Source: Paracyclopina nana (taxonomy: Eukaryota > Arthropoda > Copepoda > Cyclopoida > Cyclopettidae). From it: a DNA stretch of 64,000 nt. Below are positions 10,911 to 23,267 of this stretch, piece after piece. The first letter of the stretch is position 1; each line of letters begins with the position of its first letter. The DNA lies in the NCBI GenBank assembly GCA_019096065.1, contig JAGUCH010000007.1:3804501-3868500 (forward strand), given 5' to 3'. The notes under the pieces are model-generated. The model worked only from the letters and a program-made list of their open reading frames with translations. It was not told where the DNA came from and did no database searches. Made by a program: the position numbers and the translations under genes.

Positions 10911-11285
10911 TATAAGCCATTAGAGGGACAAACTTTTTCGCTAGATGGCGCTTTTAGGTCAAGTACATTTGTCGCGCGCGAAACTTGTCACGGGCGGCAA
11001 TTTGATTGGCTGATCAGCGGAGCCAGGTAAGAAAAAATTGGTTTCAGCAATGAAAAGCTTGAAAATTTGCGTGAGTTGCATATGGTTTTATGGCTTGAAA
11101 GGGTGCCATTTTAACCGTAGATTATGTCATATTAATGAAGTTTTTAGAATTAGTGCACCAAAAGCCGAAAAATAGACCATTAGTGATCGCCTATGTAGTG
11201 CAGTGTAGCCATGTCAAATGTACTTGGCAAAGTTGCCGGGCTAGATGGCGCTGCGAATCTAGCGACTTTACGCTTTTGGCTTATA
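10911..11285 (+). mobile_element. MITE-like element, copy 1
   Basis: A 375 bp stretch bounded by TATAAGCC and its inverse GGCTTATA. A second, inverted copy lies at 22655-23041 and the two align along their whole length. Both carry GCTAGATGGCG near each end in the same direction. There is no coding capacity. A TA target duplication is possible. Confidence 0.8.
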
Positions 11286-12179
11286 GCTAGGTTTAAGAAA
11301 TACCTGGAATTTGCTTGAGCATTTTATGTAATCATAATTTTTGCACCATATTGCCTGGTGATGTTGCATGATTTGTGCATAATTACATTCTCCCTGATTT
11401 CATGCAATTTTAATTAGGCCTTTCAAACTTTGAGGAACCCTACTTTATTTTATAATATGCTTTCAAAATATTGCGCTGAAATGTAGCAGAAAACTTTTTC
11501 AAACAATTGCTAAGAGTCAACAAATATTTAAGATGCTTTCCATCACCTACTAAATCGGGGCTTTCATCTGGTGTGCTTAGTTTTCCTCTGAGTAAAAGAT
11601 GGAACATGAAAGTGTCAAACCAAAAAAATATCACTCGAACCGCAAGCGGCTAGCAATAAGCCACGCGATGTGGTTAAAAAATTACGTATTCAAGAGCCGA
11701 ATAGTAATTGCTGCTAATGAAGGGGCCATTACTTAAGTTCTCTCTGGATGTACGAAGATTGCAGAGATTAACAGCAAATATTGGCTGCTTTCTTATTCAA
11801 AAGCTGCTCTCCCAACTTTCTCTCGATAAAAAAAACACTTTCAAAAATACAAGCTATATTATAGAGTTTCTCAATTGCTTATTTCACAGCAATGAAACAC
11901 GAAAGTTGCCAAAACTCGACATGCATATCGAGAAATTTCAAGCTGTCACAAGTGGCATTAGTGAAAGGAAGCTGGCATTTCCATGTAAGTATGACAGCTT
12001 GAACATACAGAATGTTTCTCTCGTTTTGATGGTATATCGATCTGAGCCTCTCTTAACATCGAGAATAATGAAGACAAAAGCTTATTATTTGAGCTGCATT
12101 ATTATTTCTCTGGAGAAGATTGCTAGCTAAGAAAGTGCAATATTGTGCATTTTGTGACCTTTAAAAGTCATCATTTGCT
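11286..12179. other. Intergenic, no gene seen
   Basis: AT-rich spacer before the LIM gene. One open frame (11708-12130) has no family features and no codon character, so I do not call it. Confidence 0.5.
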
Positions 12180-12878
12180 ATGAGGTGCTCAGACTGCCAA
12201 CAGCACATCACGAGCTGTTCGACAGAGGCCGTGGTCAAAGTTGGTGAGCAGTTTTGGCATGCTCACCATTTCACTTGTCACTCATGTGGAGTTGGACTGC
12301 AAAAAAGGACAACTTTCAGGTGGCAAGGTCAGTTCTACTGCGAGGCAGACTTCAAAAGGAAATTCGCACCTCGATGCGAAGAATGCTCAGACTTCATCAC
12401 AGGGGTGAGTGCTAATGCTTCAAAATATCCTTCTAATGCATTTCTAAAATGGACATTTTAGAAATGCTTCAGGTTGAACGGGTGCTCTTGGCATCCTGAC
12501 CACCTTTTGTGCTCCATTTGCGGGGATTCGCTCGAGACCGGCCAATCGCTGTTTCTACACGATGATCACAGCCTTTTATGCCAAGTTTGCTATGGGAGGA
12601 TCCACAGTAGAAAGTGCTTTTCGTGTGGCACTAGCATACTGGAAAGCAATAAAGGCCTGCAAGCCTTAGGCAAAGATTGGCACATCGCTTGCTTCGTTTG
12701 CTCGGTAACGCTACACTGTGCTACTTGTTTACAATATTCATGGCAAAGCTGTAGAGCACGATCCATTTTAATAGTATTATTCCCATTGCAGAAATGCTCG
12801 TCCACGTTTGAAGACCAGGCTGCTTTTCTCTGCGTGAATTCAGATCCAGTCTGCTTGAGCTGCATGGGAGCTAATTAA
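12180..12878 (+). CDS. Three-LIM-domain protein
   Basis: LIM domains are double zinc fingers that bind protein partners, often at actin structures or in the nucleus. Exons are 12180-12404, 12462-12704 and 12792-12878, giving 184 residues that are almost entirely LIM. LIM1 starts CSDC...WHAHHFTCHSC and ends YCEADF. LIM2 is CEEC...WHPDHLLCSIC...CQVCY. LIM3 is CFSC...WHIACFVCSKC...CLSC. Both introns are phase 0, each cutting just before a Lys-Cys pair inside a LIM domain. There is no catalytic or DNA-binding domain. It resembles LMO or FHL/PINCH-like adaptor proteins, but I cannot assign an orthologue. Confidence 0.85.
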
Positions 12879-13326
12879 TAAAAAGTACGAGAAAAAGCAT
12901 CTTCCCTGGCTGCCTCCAAAGCAAGCAAGAATCTTAGAAGAAGAAAGCCATATTATGCATACAGACTAGAGACATATTTCTCTCTTTGAATAAGTTTCTT
13001 TCTTTTGTAAGCTACACCATATTGTACTTTGTTTTCGTACGCAATATACACCAAGTTAAGGCGTCAATTATGCGTTTGAGAGAATAATGCTTGTAACATG
13101 ATTCGGACCGTAGAAGGTATAAGGGACATCATTAATGATGGAATTGGCCGCGTTGTTGCCCACGTAGTGGAGCCGGCTAGCACCTTTTTGCTTCTACCTG
13201 GCCGGGCTTGTACGTTGCAAGCTTCGGATTGGTGCAATACCTGGCATAATCCGAGAAATGACTCCTCGCAGCTAGCAGCAGCCGCTGAAAGCAAGCTGAA
13301 AACATGAGGAGCTGAAAAACCACATT
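12879..13326. other. Intergenic, probable promoter/5' UTR of the Methuselah-like gene
   Basis: The LIM stop is followed by AATAAAAAG at once, a likely poly(A) signal. The rest contains no gene I can support; a short open frame at 13098-13307 has no recognisable feature. Confidence 0.4.
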
Positions 13327-15578
13327 ATGAGGAGCAAAGACCTCGCGTTTTTCGCCACCATTTTGGCCCTCACGGCCTTTGAGGCCATTCTAGGCCAGGA
13401 GCAGAGCAACGAGACCGAAAGTGTGACAGTCTCGAAATGCTGCCAAGTGGACGAGATTTTGGTGGAGACGAGCATCACTACGAGAGTGTGCCGAAAACGC
13501 ACCGAGCTCCTGCACATTGACCTCCGCATGGCGAGGTCGAAATGGGAGCCGGCCTTTTACGAGGACGGCCGGGAGGTGATCGGGCCTCGCACCACGATTG
13601 TGGTGCAAGTGGGCATTCCCTCGTGCGATTACAAGGGCGGAGACATCATTTTCTCAGCAACTTCCAGCCGCAAATCTGACAACGAGCTCATGCTCCAGTC
13701 CAACGGGTCGATGAGCCACAGGCTGGTGCACAGTGACACCCTGGCCTCGGAAAAGAGGCTGTACACACCGGACAAGTATTGCATGGACGACCTCATCATC
13801 ACCCATAATTACACGTTATATGGAGACGAGGAGGAGAGCCACGATGACCTCGTCCTGGATTTTGCCTACTTGTGCATCAACACTGACACGGATGTGCAAG
13901 CTCTCATGGATCACTACATCTACCCCATCAGCTTGGCAGTCTCCATGATGTGCTTCATTGTCACCTTCCTCCTCTACTCGTTCTTGCCCCAACTCCGAGA
14001 TCTCACTGGCAAGTTCATCCTGGGCATTTGCTCCTTCCTCACCATCGCCTTCGCGGCCCTGCTGGTGCAAATTTTCGGCTGGAAGGATCCCAACGTGGAG
14101 GAGCTCACCACTGAGCTGGTCCTTCACACCAGCATTGTAGGTGTGTGGTTTTGCCTCAACGCCATGGGGCATCACGTGTGGAAGATCATCAAGTCCAAAT
14201 CAGTGTTTACGCGAGTGACAGACGGGCAAAGGCTGAGATATTACTCGATCTACATATTTCTCGCCACGGGATTCGTCCTCACGTTGGCACTGAGCGTGCA
14301 CTTCTTCATCGAGGAGGGCCAAGGCGTGGGCGAATATGAACTAGGTAAAATATTTGAGCGGAGCGAGCTAGGAGAGCCGCCGCGCAGGCGGCAAAACCCA
14401 GTGTATCCATACAACAAGAACGATTAAACATTATAGTATGGTACAGCTGAGCGCGCGAGCTGGTACGGACCATACTATACTTTTAAGTATAAGTAAGGTG
14501 TCCATACTATACTTAAGTTTAAGTAAGGTGTCCACACTATACTGATTTTCATTGTTGGAACCGGGCTTATGTTATGACAGGTTGAAGTACATTTAAAGGA
14601 GCTTGTCAACTATTTTCCCCACTCGTTCTTGAAAAATGCCAAAAATCATATAAAGCGAGCGAAACCATTTCTGTTATAATCTAAATGCATTGGGTGGAGA
14701 AAAAGCGCCTAAACTAAATCTCTTGATGTAGACATAACAGCTGCCGCTCAAGTAATCTGAGACGATATTGCACAACTCCCTACCTCGGACACCTATCTAA
14801 CAGAAAACTAAAAGATTGACGAAGTTTTTATATCCACGTTTTTCCCTAATTACAGGCTGGAGTGTATTAGCGGCCTTCTATACGCCCGTGGCCTTTGTCA
14901 TCACGTCCAACATGTACTTTTACTGGACATCTCAGCGAAGAATCTCACGACAACTTGTTTACAATCGAAGCATGCAACATTTCCAAGTGAAGTAAGCCCT
15001 CCTCTATCACATTTCCTAGCACGCATAATGAGATGGAAAATTATTATTTCAGCTTCGACTTGTTCACAAAGTTCCTCATCGTCGTTGGAATATGGTGGCT
15101 GTTTCAAACTTTGTCCCTGCTGCAAATCAAGGCACTCAAGTATATAGCCATGGTGTTCAACTTGCTCCAGGGACCTCTCATATTTTGCGTAGCCATGTGC
15201 AGAACTCGCGTGGCTTTCCTCTTCAAAAAGTACTTTTGCGAGGACTGGTGCTGCTTTGGCTGCTTCAGGTCAGAAGAGTTCATCAATGAGGAATGCGAAG
15301 AGCTGGCAACGATTGATTTGCTGAAAAATCGCGACAACAGCGAGTCGCAACGCCGCGACTTTCTCGAACCATTTTTAAATGGACGCCATAATTCCTCCAA
15401 GGACGACAGGGAAATCAGCAAGTCTCTGTTCAACGTGGGAAAACGCGAGCCCGGAGAAATTCCCCCACCGCCAAATCCGGAAATGCCAGTGGGCAAAATT
15501 AAGAGGCTCATCAAGTCCAATTCTTTGACAGCACTCACCAATATTAACATTGGCTGGCGAAAAGAGACTTCTGTCTAG
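13327..15578 (+). CDS. Methuselah-like class B GPCR
   Basis: Exons are 13327-14344, 14856-14991 and 15053-15578, giving 559 residues. Residues 1-23 are a signal peptide. The ectodomain (about 24-195) starts with a CC pair (KCCQVDEILV) and has several Cys and NxT/S sites, as in Methuselah ectodomains. Seven membrane segments follow at about 197-220, 228-250, 262-285, 300-322, 340-362, 385-405 and 412-435. The long Ser/Asn-rich cytoplasmic tail includes a palmitoylation-prone Cys cluster (FCEDWCCFGCF). Introns fall between TM4 and TM5 (phase 1) and between TM5 and TM6 (phase 2). In flies, family members affect stress resistance, lifespan and development; the ligand here cannot be inferred. Confidence 0.9.
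14432..14545. repeat. Short tandem repeat in receptor intron 1
   Basis: Two and a half units of about 38 bp, each with CCATACTATACTT then AAGTAAGGTGT, preceded by an inverted block (TATAGTATGG...CCATACTATA) that can fold into a hairpin. Confidence 0.75.
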
Positions 15579-16919
15579 ATGTGAAAAAAACCTCACAAGA
15601 ACATTCATTGCGGCCATTTAGAGCTTTCATATACAAACATGATCTGATTTGGTAGAATAAAACATAACCATAGTTTCCTAATTCATTCATTAGAAGGTAA
15701 ACAGAGGATATTAGATCTACAATAGTCCATCCCTCCCTAAAAGAAAAGAGGAGAAAAGCTTACACGTAATTACAACTACGGCGCTTTTTCAGGCATCTCA
15801 TTTGAATGGGAAAGGGGGACGAACTATTTGTATCAACAGCAATAAAAAAGTAAGTTTTTTACTATGGCCCAAGAGTATAAAGGAGCTTTGTTTGCTCGCT
15901 CAAAAATATGCATGCACACATTAGGATCGAATCACGAGGCCCGGCCAAAAATGTGAACTGTCAGAGCAATTTCGAGCGTGTCTACCTTAAGCAAAGTTCC
16001 TCTAATGACCGATGCTTTTGAGCGCCGGAACTTGAAGCTAGCAGCTCAGCTCACTAGCTAAGAAGACGTGAAATCTCGAGTAAAGACACAGTGCATAGCA
16101 TAAGCTAGCGGCTTTTTCAAAAGCCTCGAAAGCAAACATACCCAGAGCTAAAAATATACCACTACATTTGCTGCATGAAAACTGAAGAAATACCAAGTGT
16201 CGTGTCACCCTAATTGAACTATTTTGACAATGAGCTGAGGGAAGAAGGTGTTGACATAAGGTAAGATGATTTACCCATCAACTCTTGGCTAGCCTAAGGT
16301 AGTTTTAAGGTAAAAAGCGTGCGAAAAATATCCTGCAATCAAAATAAGCCGAATTTTTGGGGACAATGCAGTCATGAAGCTAAGTGAGAATTTCAAGTAG
16401 AAAGCTTTTAAAAATTTGCTTGTCGCGTCGCGTTCGGCCTTGCTTTGGCGGTCAAATGCTGCTATTTTGTGCGAGCTTGAGGACACTGCTTTCTTGAGCT
16501 TCAAAGGTCTCTTGATCAGGTGAAAAAGCCGGCATCGCTGTCCTTTACACAGCAACTCCGTCCTCAAAATTGAGCAAAGTAAGCTATGCCGCTACAGTAG
16601 GCCAGACTTTTTATCTCTCGCTCATATCAACACCTCCCATTCAAATGCCATTTGAAGAGAGTCGTTAAAGCAATCCTTTCTCCAATGTCATCACTTTTAA
16701 ATACTGAAAAGGGCCAGCTTGAAAAAAAAGCAGAAGCAAAAATGGACCGAGAGAGATAGTCAATCAAAATTGAGGATGGAAAGTTGTTTCTTGGGGGAAA
16801 AAGAAGCTGATTTATCAGCTTCTAGTCACCTAGGGCACATACATCCTTGGGGACATAGCAACTAGTGAACTAGTGCACTGCTATGCGCGACTACCTATGC
16901 ATAGTGGCACTTGACTCGA
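15579..16919. other. Intergenic, upstream region of the 14-repeat gene
   Basis: 1.3 kb with no supported gene. It probably holds the 3' UTR of the receptor (AATAAAA near 15656) and the promoter and 5' UTR of the next gene; a non-coding first exon is possible. An antisense open frame at 16289-16567 shows nothing recognisable. Confidence 0.45.
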
Positions 16920-19900
16920 ATGGATCGGTTTCCAACATCAAAAGCAGAAGTTCCCTTTCTAAGTGAGCTTCAATTCTGCTCTAAAGTTCAAGTCGCTCCG
17001 GATTCGAATCGACTCAAAAGAAAGACACCTTCAAAGAGGTCAGAGATCTCTCCGGGACGATTCGCATCCTCACGATCAAGGTATGAAGTAATTAATAGGG
17101 AAAAAGGGTGAAAGCATAAGCAGTAGATTGCATTGTCAAGGATACTTTTTTTGCTGTTCAACATGACGGTCCAGCAGACCTGCTTGCGCTTACTTAGCCT
17201 GGCTGACATTGGAGGGCAACTTGGCACTTGTCCACTTTAGGCCTGACCTACAGTAGCTACATTTACTTCTTTTGACATTGCTCAGGGAGGAGATCAGTGC
17301 TAGTCCAGAATCGGAGATTTTCTTCAATCAAGACCAGCCAGAAGACCTGGAAAGGAAGCCCAGGATGGCATCCTCATCCAGAGCCAGCAACCGGAGTCCG
17401 GATGACTTTGCAGCCTTCACTCAAGGCTACAATAATGGACACCAAAATGGTGACTACTACGAGTACGAGGATGATGATGTGGAAATCGACTACGACCCAC
17501 ACAATGGCTACTCTGACGATATGCCCGGATTGGCTCCATATGCTGCTGAGCCCAAGAAGCAGAAGGTCAAGGCTATGAAAAGTGCCGAAAGGTGAGCCAA
17601 TTTTCGTCAGGATCATTTTCCGATATGGTCATAGCATTTTGTAGCAGGGGCAGAGATCCGATCAAGATTCCAAGGGTGGATCTGAGGAGTAAATTTGCCT
17701 CAATGAACGAGAAAGTTAAGCGAGCAAGGATGCCGTCTCCAGGTGAAATGGTGGACAGCTATCTCAACTCTGGATTTCATAAGCAGTTCAAGCAGCCTTT
17801 GGCAGTCCGGACTCGAGTTGAGGACGTGGATGTGCAACGAGCCCGCCAATTGCTCACTCAAAAAATGACGCCGAGTGAATTGGGCAATTTGAGGCATCCA
17901 TTGGATATCCCCTTGCCCAAGCTTAAGGGCAAAGCCAATCCGGAAACGAGCGAAGCAAAGGCCAAAGCTGAAAGGTGCGCACTTAATTTTTACTCAGCTC
18001 TTTTTAGCATTATACATTTTTAAAAATAGGGAAGTTGAAGAAGTCAAGTTTGATCCTCGAGTTCAAGAGGGCTCTAGGATGTATAATACCCTTCCTCGGT
18101 CCTGGAGGACTCAAAATCTCGTAACGAGTGTTCGTGAAATCTCTGATCTGGAGGAATTGGCTCGAAGAAAGCAACTGATTGAGACGAAGAAACCCGGAGA
18201 GTTGGGAAACATTAATTCCATTTCTGACTTTCCTGTGCCGGCTAAGATCAAAACGTTCATGTCACCCTCTGAAAAGGTGATTGCTGCCCAAAAGAGACAC
18301 AGGTGACCCGAATATAAGCATATTTACTTAGGTTTTGCTTAAAGGAAATGATTTTTAAATAGGTCTCCTGAGAACAAAGAGGAGGGGGAAAATACTCTGA
18401 AAAGATCTTGGACAACCACAAAGCTCCTGACGAATACCAGGGAGATAGATGATCCTCTTGAACTTGCACGAAGGCAAGAGTTGATCCGATCGAAGAGCCC
18501 AGCTGAGCTGGCAGAGATCCGGAGCTTCAATGAAATTCCTGTGCCAACTAAGATTCAAGGATTATTCAGGAGCAATTCAAAGACAGGATCCATTACCAGG
18601 AGTGAAAGCATGCCGAGGAACTTTTCCATGTATGGAACCTTGCCCAAGTCTTGGAAGGAGCAGAATCTTGTGACGCAAGTAAAAGTGGATCAAGATCCGG
18701 ATCTCGTGGCCAAAAGACGAGCCTTGACCCAGGAGAAGACTCCAGCCGAGCTGTCTCAAATCTACTCAATTGCAGATTTGCCCATTCCAACCACACTGGA
18801 GAATTTCTTGAAGTCTCAACGAAACGCTTTGACAACTGATGAAATCGAGCTACCCAGCAAGCCTATTTACAAGTAACACATGCAAAGGTTAATTTTGAAT
18901 CTAGATAATTCACTGGCAACTTTATCAGGATGAACATGGAGGACGTGTACAACACCTTGCCCAAGTCATTGAAGGCTGAAGTCTTGGTCACATCCAAGGT
19001 GATTGAAGATCCTGAGCTCCTTAAAACAAGACAGGAGCTCACTAAGACCAAAACTCCAAGGGAGCTTAGTGCAATCAATGGTTTGGAGGATTTTCCTCTT
19101 CCCACTCGCATAGAGGCCGTGGTTCGTGGGAGTAAAAGAATCCTGAAAAATACGGAAAGTAAAGACCAGCTAGGAAAAAGAAGGTAAACATCGTATTTTG
19201 ACATGACATTAAAATTTCCAATCAAAATTCATCTTTAGCAAAAGTTGGTCGGAGTTGGCCAACATTGATACCTGGAAGAATAGTCTTCCAGAAACGATGA
19301 AAGCTGAGGTTCTGGTACGAACCAGAATTGAAGATCCGGAATTGCAAAAGAGGAGAGCTGAACTGACTAAAAGCTGCACTGTGCAACAATTGTCTCAAAT
19401 CAATTCCTTTGCAGAGTTTCCCATTCCCACTCCAATTGAGAAGATCATTAATAATGCTGCTGAACGAAAGGCAGCCCAGAAGCAGGAAAAAACGTAATTT
19501 GATTAATATGTACTCAATTGGAAATGTTCTTATGAATCTAATTTTCCATAGAGCTGAAGACAGAAATAAGCCTATTGGGGAAAAATTGTACGACACATTA
19601 CCAAGGTCAATGAAATCTGAAGTTTTGGTTCGAGTGCGAGATGAGGATCCGGAATTGCAAAGGCAAAGACAAGAGCTCACCAGGTCCAAGTCACCCGTGG
19701 AATTGAGCAGAATCAGTTCTCTCTCTGAATTTCCTGTTCCAAAGAACATTGAGAATCTCATCAACAAGACCAAAAGTGATGCCACTGATCACGCTAATGA
19801 GCCAACTCCCCCACCAAGAAGATTTCGAAGGGAAGACATCTATGCGACTTTGCCAGCTAGCTTGAAAACCGAGGTTCTCGTCAAAAGCAAAATAGAAACG

Positions 19901-22900
19901 GACGAGGAACTGCTCAAGCAAAGACAGGAGCTCACCAGGTCCAAATCACCAGCTCAATTGAGTGAGATGAGAGGATTTGAGGATTTTCCTATTCCAACTT
20001 TTGTGGAGAATTTGGCAAAGAAGAAAATTACGAGCACCATTGAGGCTCCAAGGTAGATTATCACCAATTAAGTTATTATCCTTGATTAGCCGTAATGATT
20101 GCAGCGAGGATTTGGCAACAATGAAGGGTTGGTATAATACTCTTCCAAGCTCGCTGAAATCCGAGGTTCTGGTGCGAGCTCGTCAAGAAGATCCGGAAAT
20201 CCAAAAGGCTCGCGCTGAAGTCATCAAGACCAAGAGTGTCAACGAGCTCAGCCAAATTGCCACCATCGATGATTTTCCCTTACCAAAATCCATAGACCAA
20301 TTGATAGGTCGCACTCCAAGGCCTGTAGAGCGTAGGAAAAAGTTCAGGCAAATGTAAGTATTGGCATCCTTTGAATGAAAAAAACTCACTGACTTACCAA
20401 TCTTTTTTTTTTTTGAAAGGCAAAGAAGTGAATCTGCCAAGAGCATGCAGGACCGAGTGAGAAATGTCGTGCCCGAGTCCCTCAAAGCTCAAGTGCTTGT
20501 CAAGTCCAGAATTGAAGATGCCCAAGTTCGGGAGCAGCGCAGGCAAATTGTCCAGAGCAAGAGCGTTTCAGAGTTATCTCAAGTGTCTTCATTCTCCGAT
20601 TTTCCCATTCCATCCACAATTGAGCGACTCGTGTCCAAGTCCAAGAGTGAACTCTCTTCTTCCCAGGCTGTGACTGCTCCTCCATTCGATATGTAAAATC
20701 TCATCATGAATTGATTTCAGCCATCAACTGAATGCTTTTTTCACAGCCATAACATCTACGGAACGCTACCAGCCTCACTCAAATCAGAGGTGTTGGTTCG
20801 ATCCAGAATCGAGTCTCCAGACCTGCTTGAGCAGAGGAGACAAGTGACCCAATCCAAGAGTGTCTCTGAGCTGTCTCAAATCCAGAGCTTGGCAGACTTT
20901 CCAATCCCCACCACCATTGAAAAGTTCATCCAGGCGAGAAAGCAGCAGGGCGAAGCTGCTCAAGTTGAACAGGACGAGAACAGGCCACCAATGACTCCGG
21001 CTCGACTCCAAGAAAACATTTATGCCACCTTGCCCAAATCACTGAAATCTGAAGTTCTAGTCCGCACCCGAGTGGAAAGTCCTGACCTGCTCAGGGACAG
21101 ACAAGAGCTCGTGCAGTCCAAGAGCGTGAGTGAACTTTCTCAAATGAAAAGTTTCGCCGACTTTCCTCTGCCCACGTCCATTGAGCACCTGATCCAAAAG
21201 ACTCCAAGCTTGAAAGTACCCAAAATTGGAGGCAATTCAGGAGAGAGTGAAATCTACGAGTCGTAAGTCTCGCCAATTTTTATCAATTGAGCAACTGAAT
21301 CAAATGGCATTTTCAGGCCTTCATCTGCTTCTGCGAGTGGATACAACATCTATGCTTCACTGCCAAGGTCCCTCAAAAAGGAAGTTCTGGTGAGGTCGAA
21401 AGTTGAAGAAAACGAGCAAGTCCTGCGAGAAAGACAGATCATCGTCAATTCAAAGTCCCCTGGTGAACTCAGCCAGATTCACTCATTTGCTGAAGTTCCC
21501 TTGCCACGGAAAATTGAGGATTGGCTGCATCAGAATGAAGCTGGTGAATCAAGGTAATTTTGGGGGAAAATACCCAAAATGAGCTCATTTATGTAATATT
21601 TTCCAACAAGTTGATTGCTAGGGAATAATACTAACCTTTGAAAAATTGTAATGAAACCAATTTCGGGCATGGCATTTAATTAATGATCAACCTATCAAAC
21701 TCACCAGAAAAAATTGAGATTTTTACCAAGAACGCAATGAAATCAGCCAAATCCTACCGACAGTCTCTGATTTACAATTAATGCCCATCTGCCCGAAAGC
21801 AATGAGCGACGCAAGCCCCCAAAAAACCAAAAAAACGATGAGAAAAAGCTTTTAGCAAAATTGAGCCTACCTTAGTAAAGCGTCCGTAGAATGATGAATT
21901 ATGCTCATGCACTTTCGCAACAATTTCACTTGATAGGCGATGACTAGAGAAAATTCACTAAATCACATTTGCCGTGAATGTCTGTGTGACGCACACAGCA
22001 CAGTTTCAGCTTTCAACTGATTTTTTCGGCTCAACTACAACTCGTTGAAGAAGTAGCTGCTGAGAAAAGTGAGAGCTGAGATCAGATCAGAATTGGTGAT
22101 GGAACGAGCCGGAAATTTTCAGCTTGATCAAGCTTCAAGCTTTTTGAAAAGTGTTCGAGCGATCCCAAGATTTTGAAAATTATTTTCAAGCTTTTCAAGC
22201 TCAAAATTTCACATTTCAAGCTTTTTTCAAGCTTTTCACTTTTTTAGAATTCTAACATAAAAAATGGCGATTAGTCACCAGATTTGACAAAATTACCCAA
22301 AAAGCGCAAATAATGACAGATATAGCTTTAACTTAGATTTAAATTCTCCCTCAAGTATTAGTTAATTTTAAAATCAGCCCTTTTTGTTTTCATTAAAAAT
22401 GGATTAAGTTTTTTTTGGGTGTCAAGCTTTTTCAAGCTTTGCATTTTTGGGTTTCAAGCTTTTTCAAGCTTTTCAAAATTTGGTTCGAGCGATCCCAAGC
22501 TTTTTGCTTATGTAGCTCAAGCTGGGTTTCAGCTTCAAGCTTTCAAGCCAAGCTGAAACTCGTTCCATCACTAGATCAGATTTTCCCCCAAAATGGCCAC
22601 GTTTAGCTATCTCAGAAAAATGACTCAAAATAGCAACAAATTGACGAAAAATAGTATAAGCCAAAGGCGTGAAGTCACATGATTCGCAACGCCATCTAGC
22701 CCGGCATTTTTGCCCAGTACACATTTGACATGGCTGCACTACATAGGTGATCACAAATGGGCTATTTTTCGGCTTTTGGTGCACCAATGCAAAAACTTCA
22801 TTAATATGACATTATCTACAGATAAAATGGCACCTTTTCAAGCTATAAAACCATATGCAACTCACGCAAATTTCCAAGCTTTTCATTGTTGAAACCCAAT

Positions 22901-23174
22901 TTTTCTGGCCTGGCTCCGCCGATTAGCCAATCAAATTGCCGCTCGTCGTCACGTGACAAGTTTCGCGTGCGACAGTATTTCGAATTTACTTGCTCAAAAA
23001 GCGCCATCTAGCGAAAAAGTTTCTCCCTCCAATGGCTTATTGTATAGTAAAAATTGTATGTTTAGGACAATAATATCTATTTATATATGTAAAGAATTTA
23101 TATAACAAGCTAATAAAATAGCTGAGCAAATTTTGTTACTTTTCAAAATGAGCTCTGATATTTTGTAAGCATGT

Positions 23175-23267
<93 letters not shown>

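Noticed and set aside
11708-12130. 140-codon open frame upstream of the LIM gene
   Set aside because: AT-rich sequence with no motif, no homology I recognise and no splice context; it looks like chance.
23190-23262. Origin or regulatory AT tract
   Set aside because: Plain AT microsatellite expanded at the border of a repeat; nothing else supports a function.
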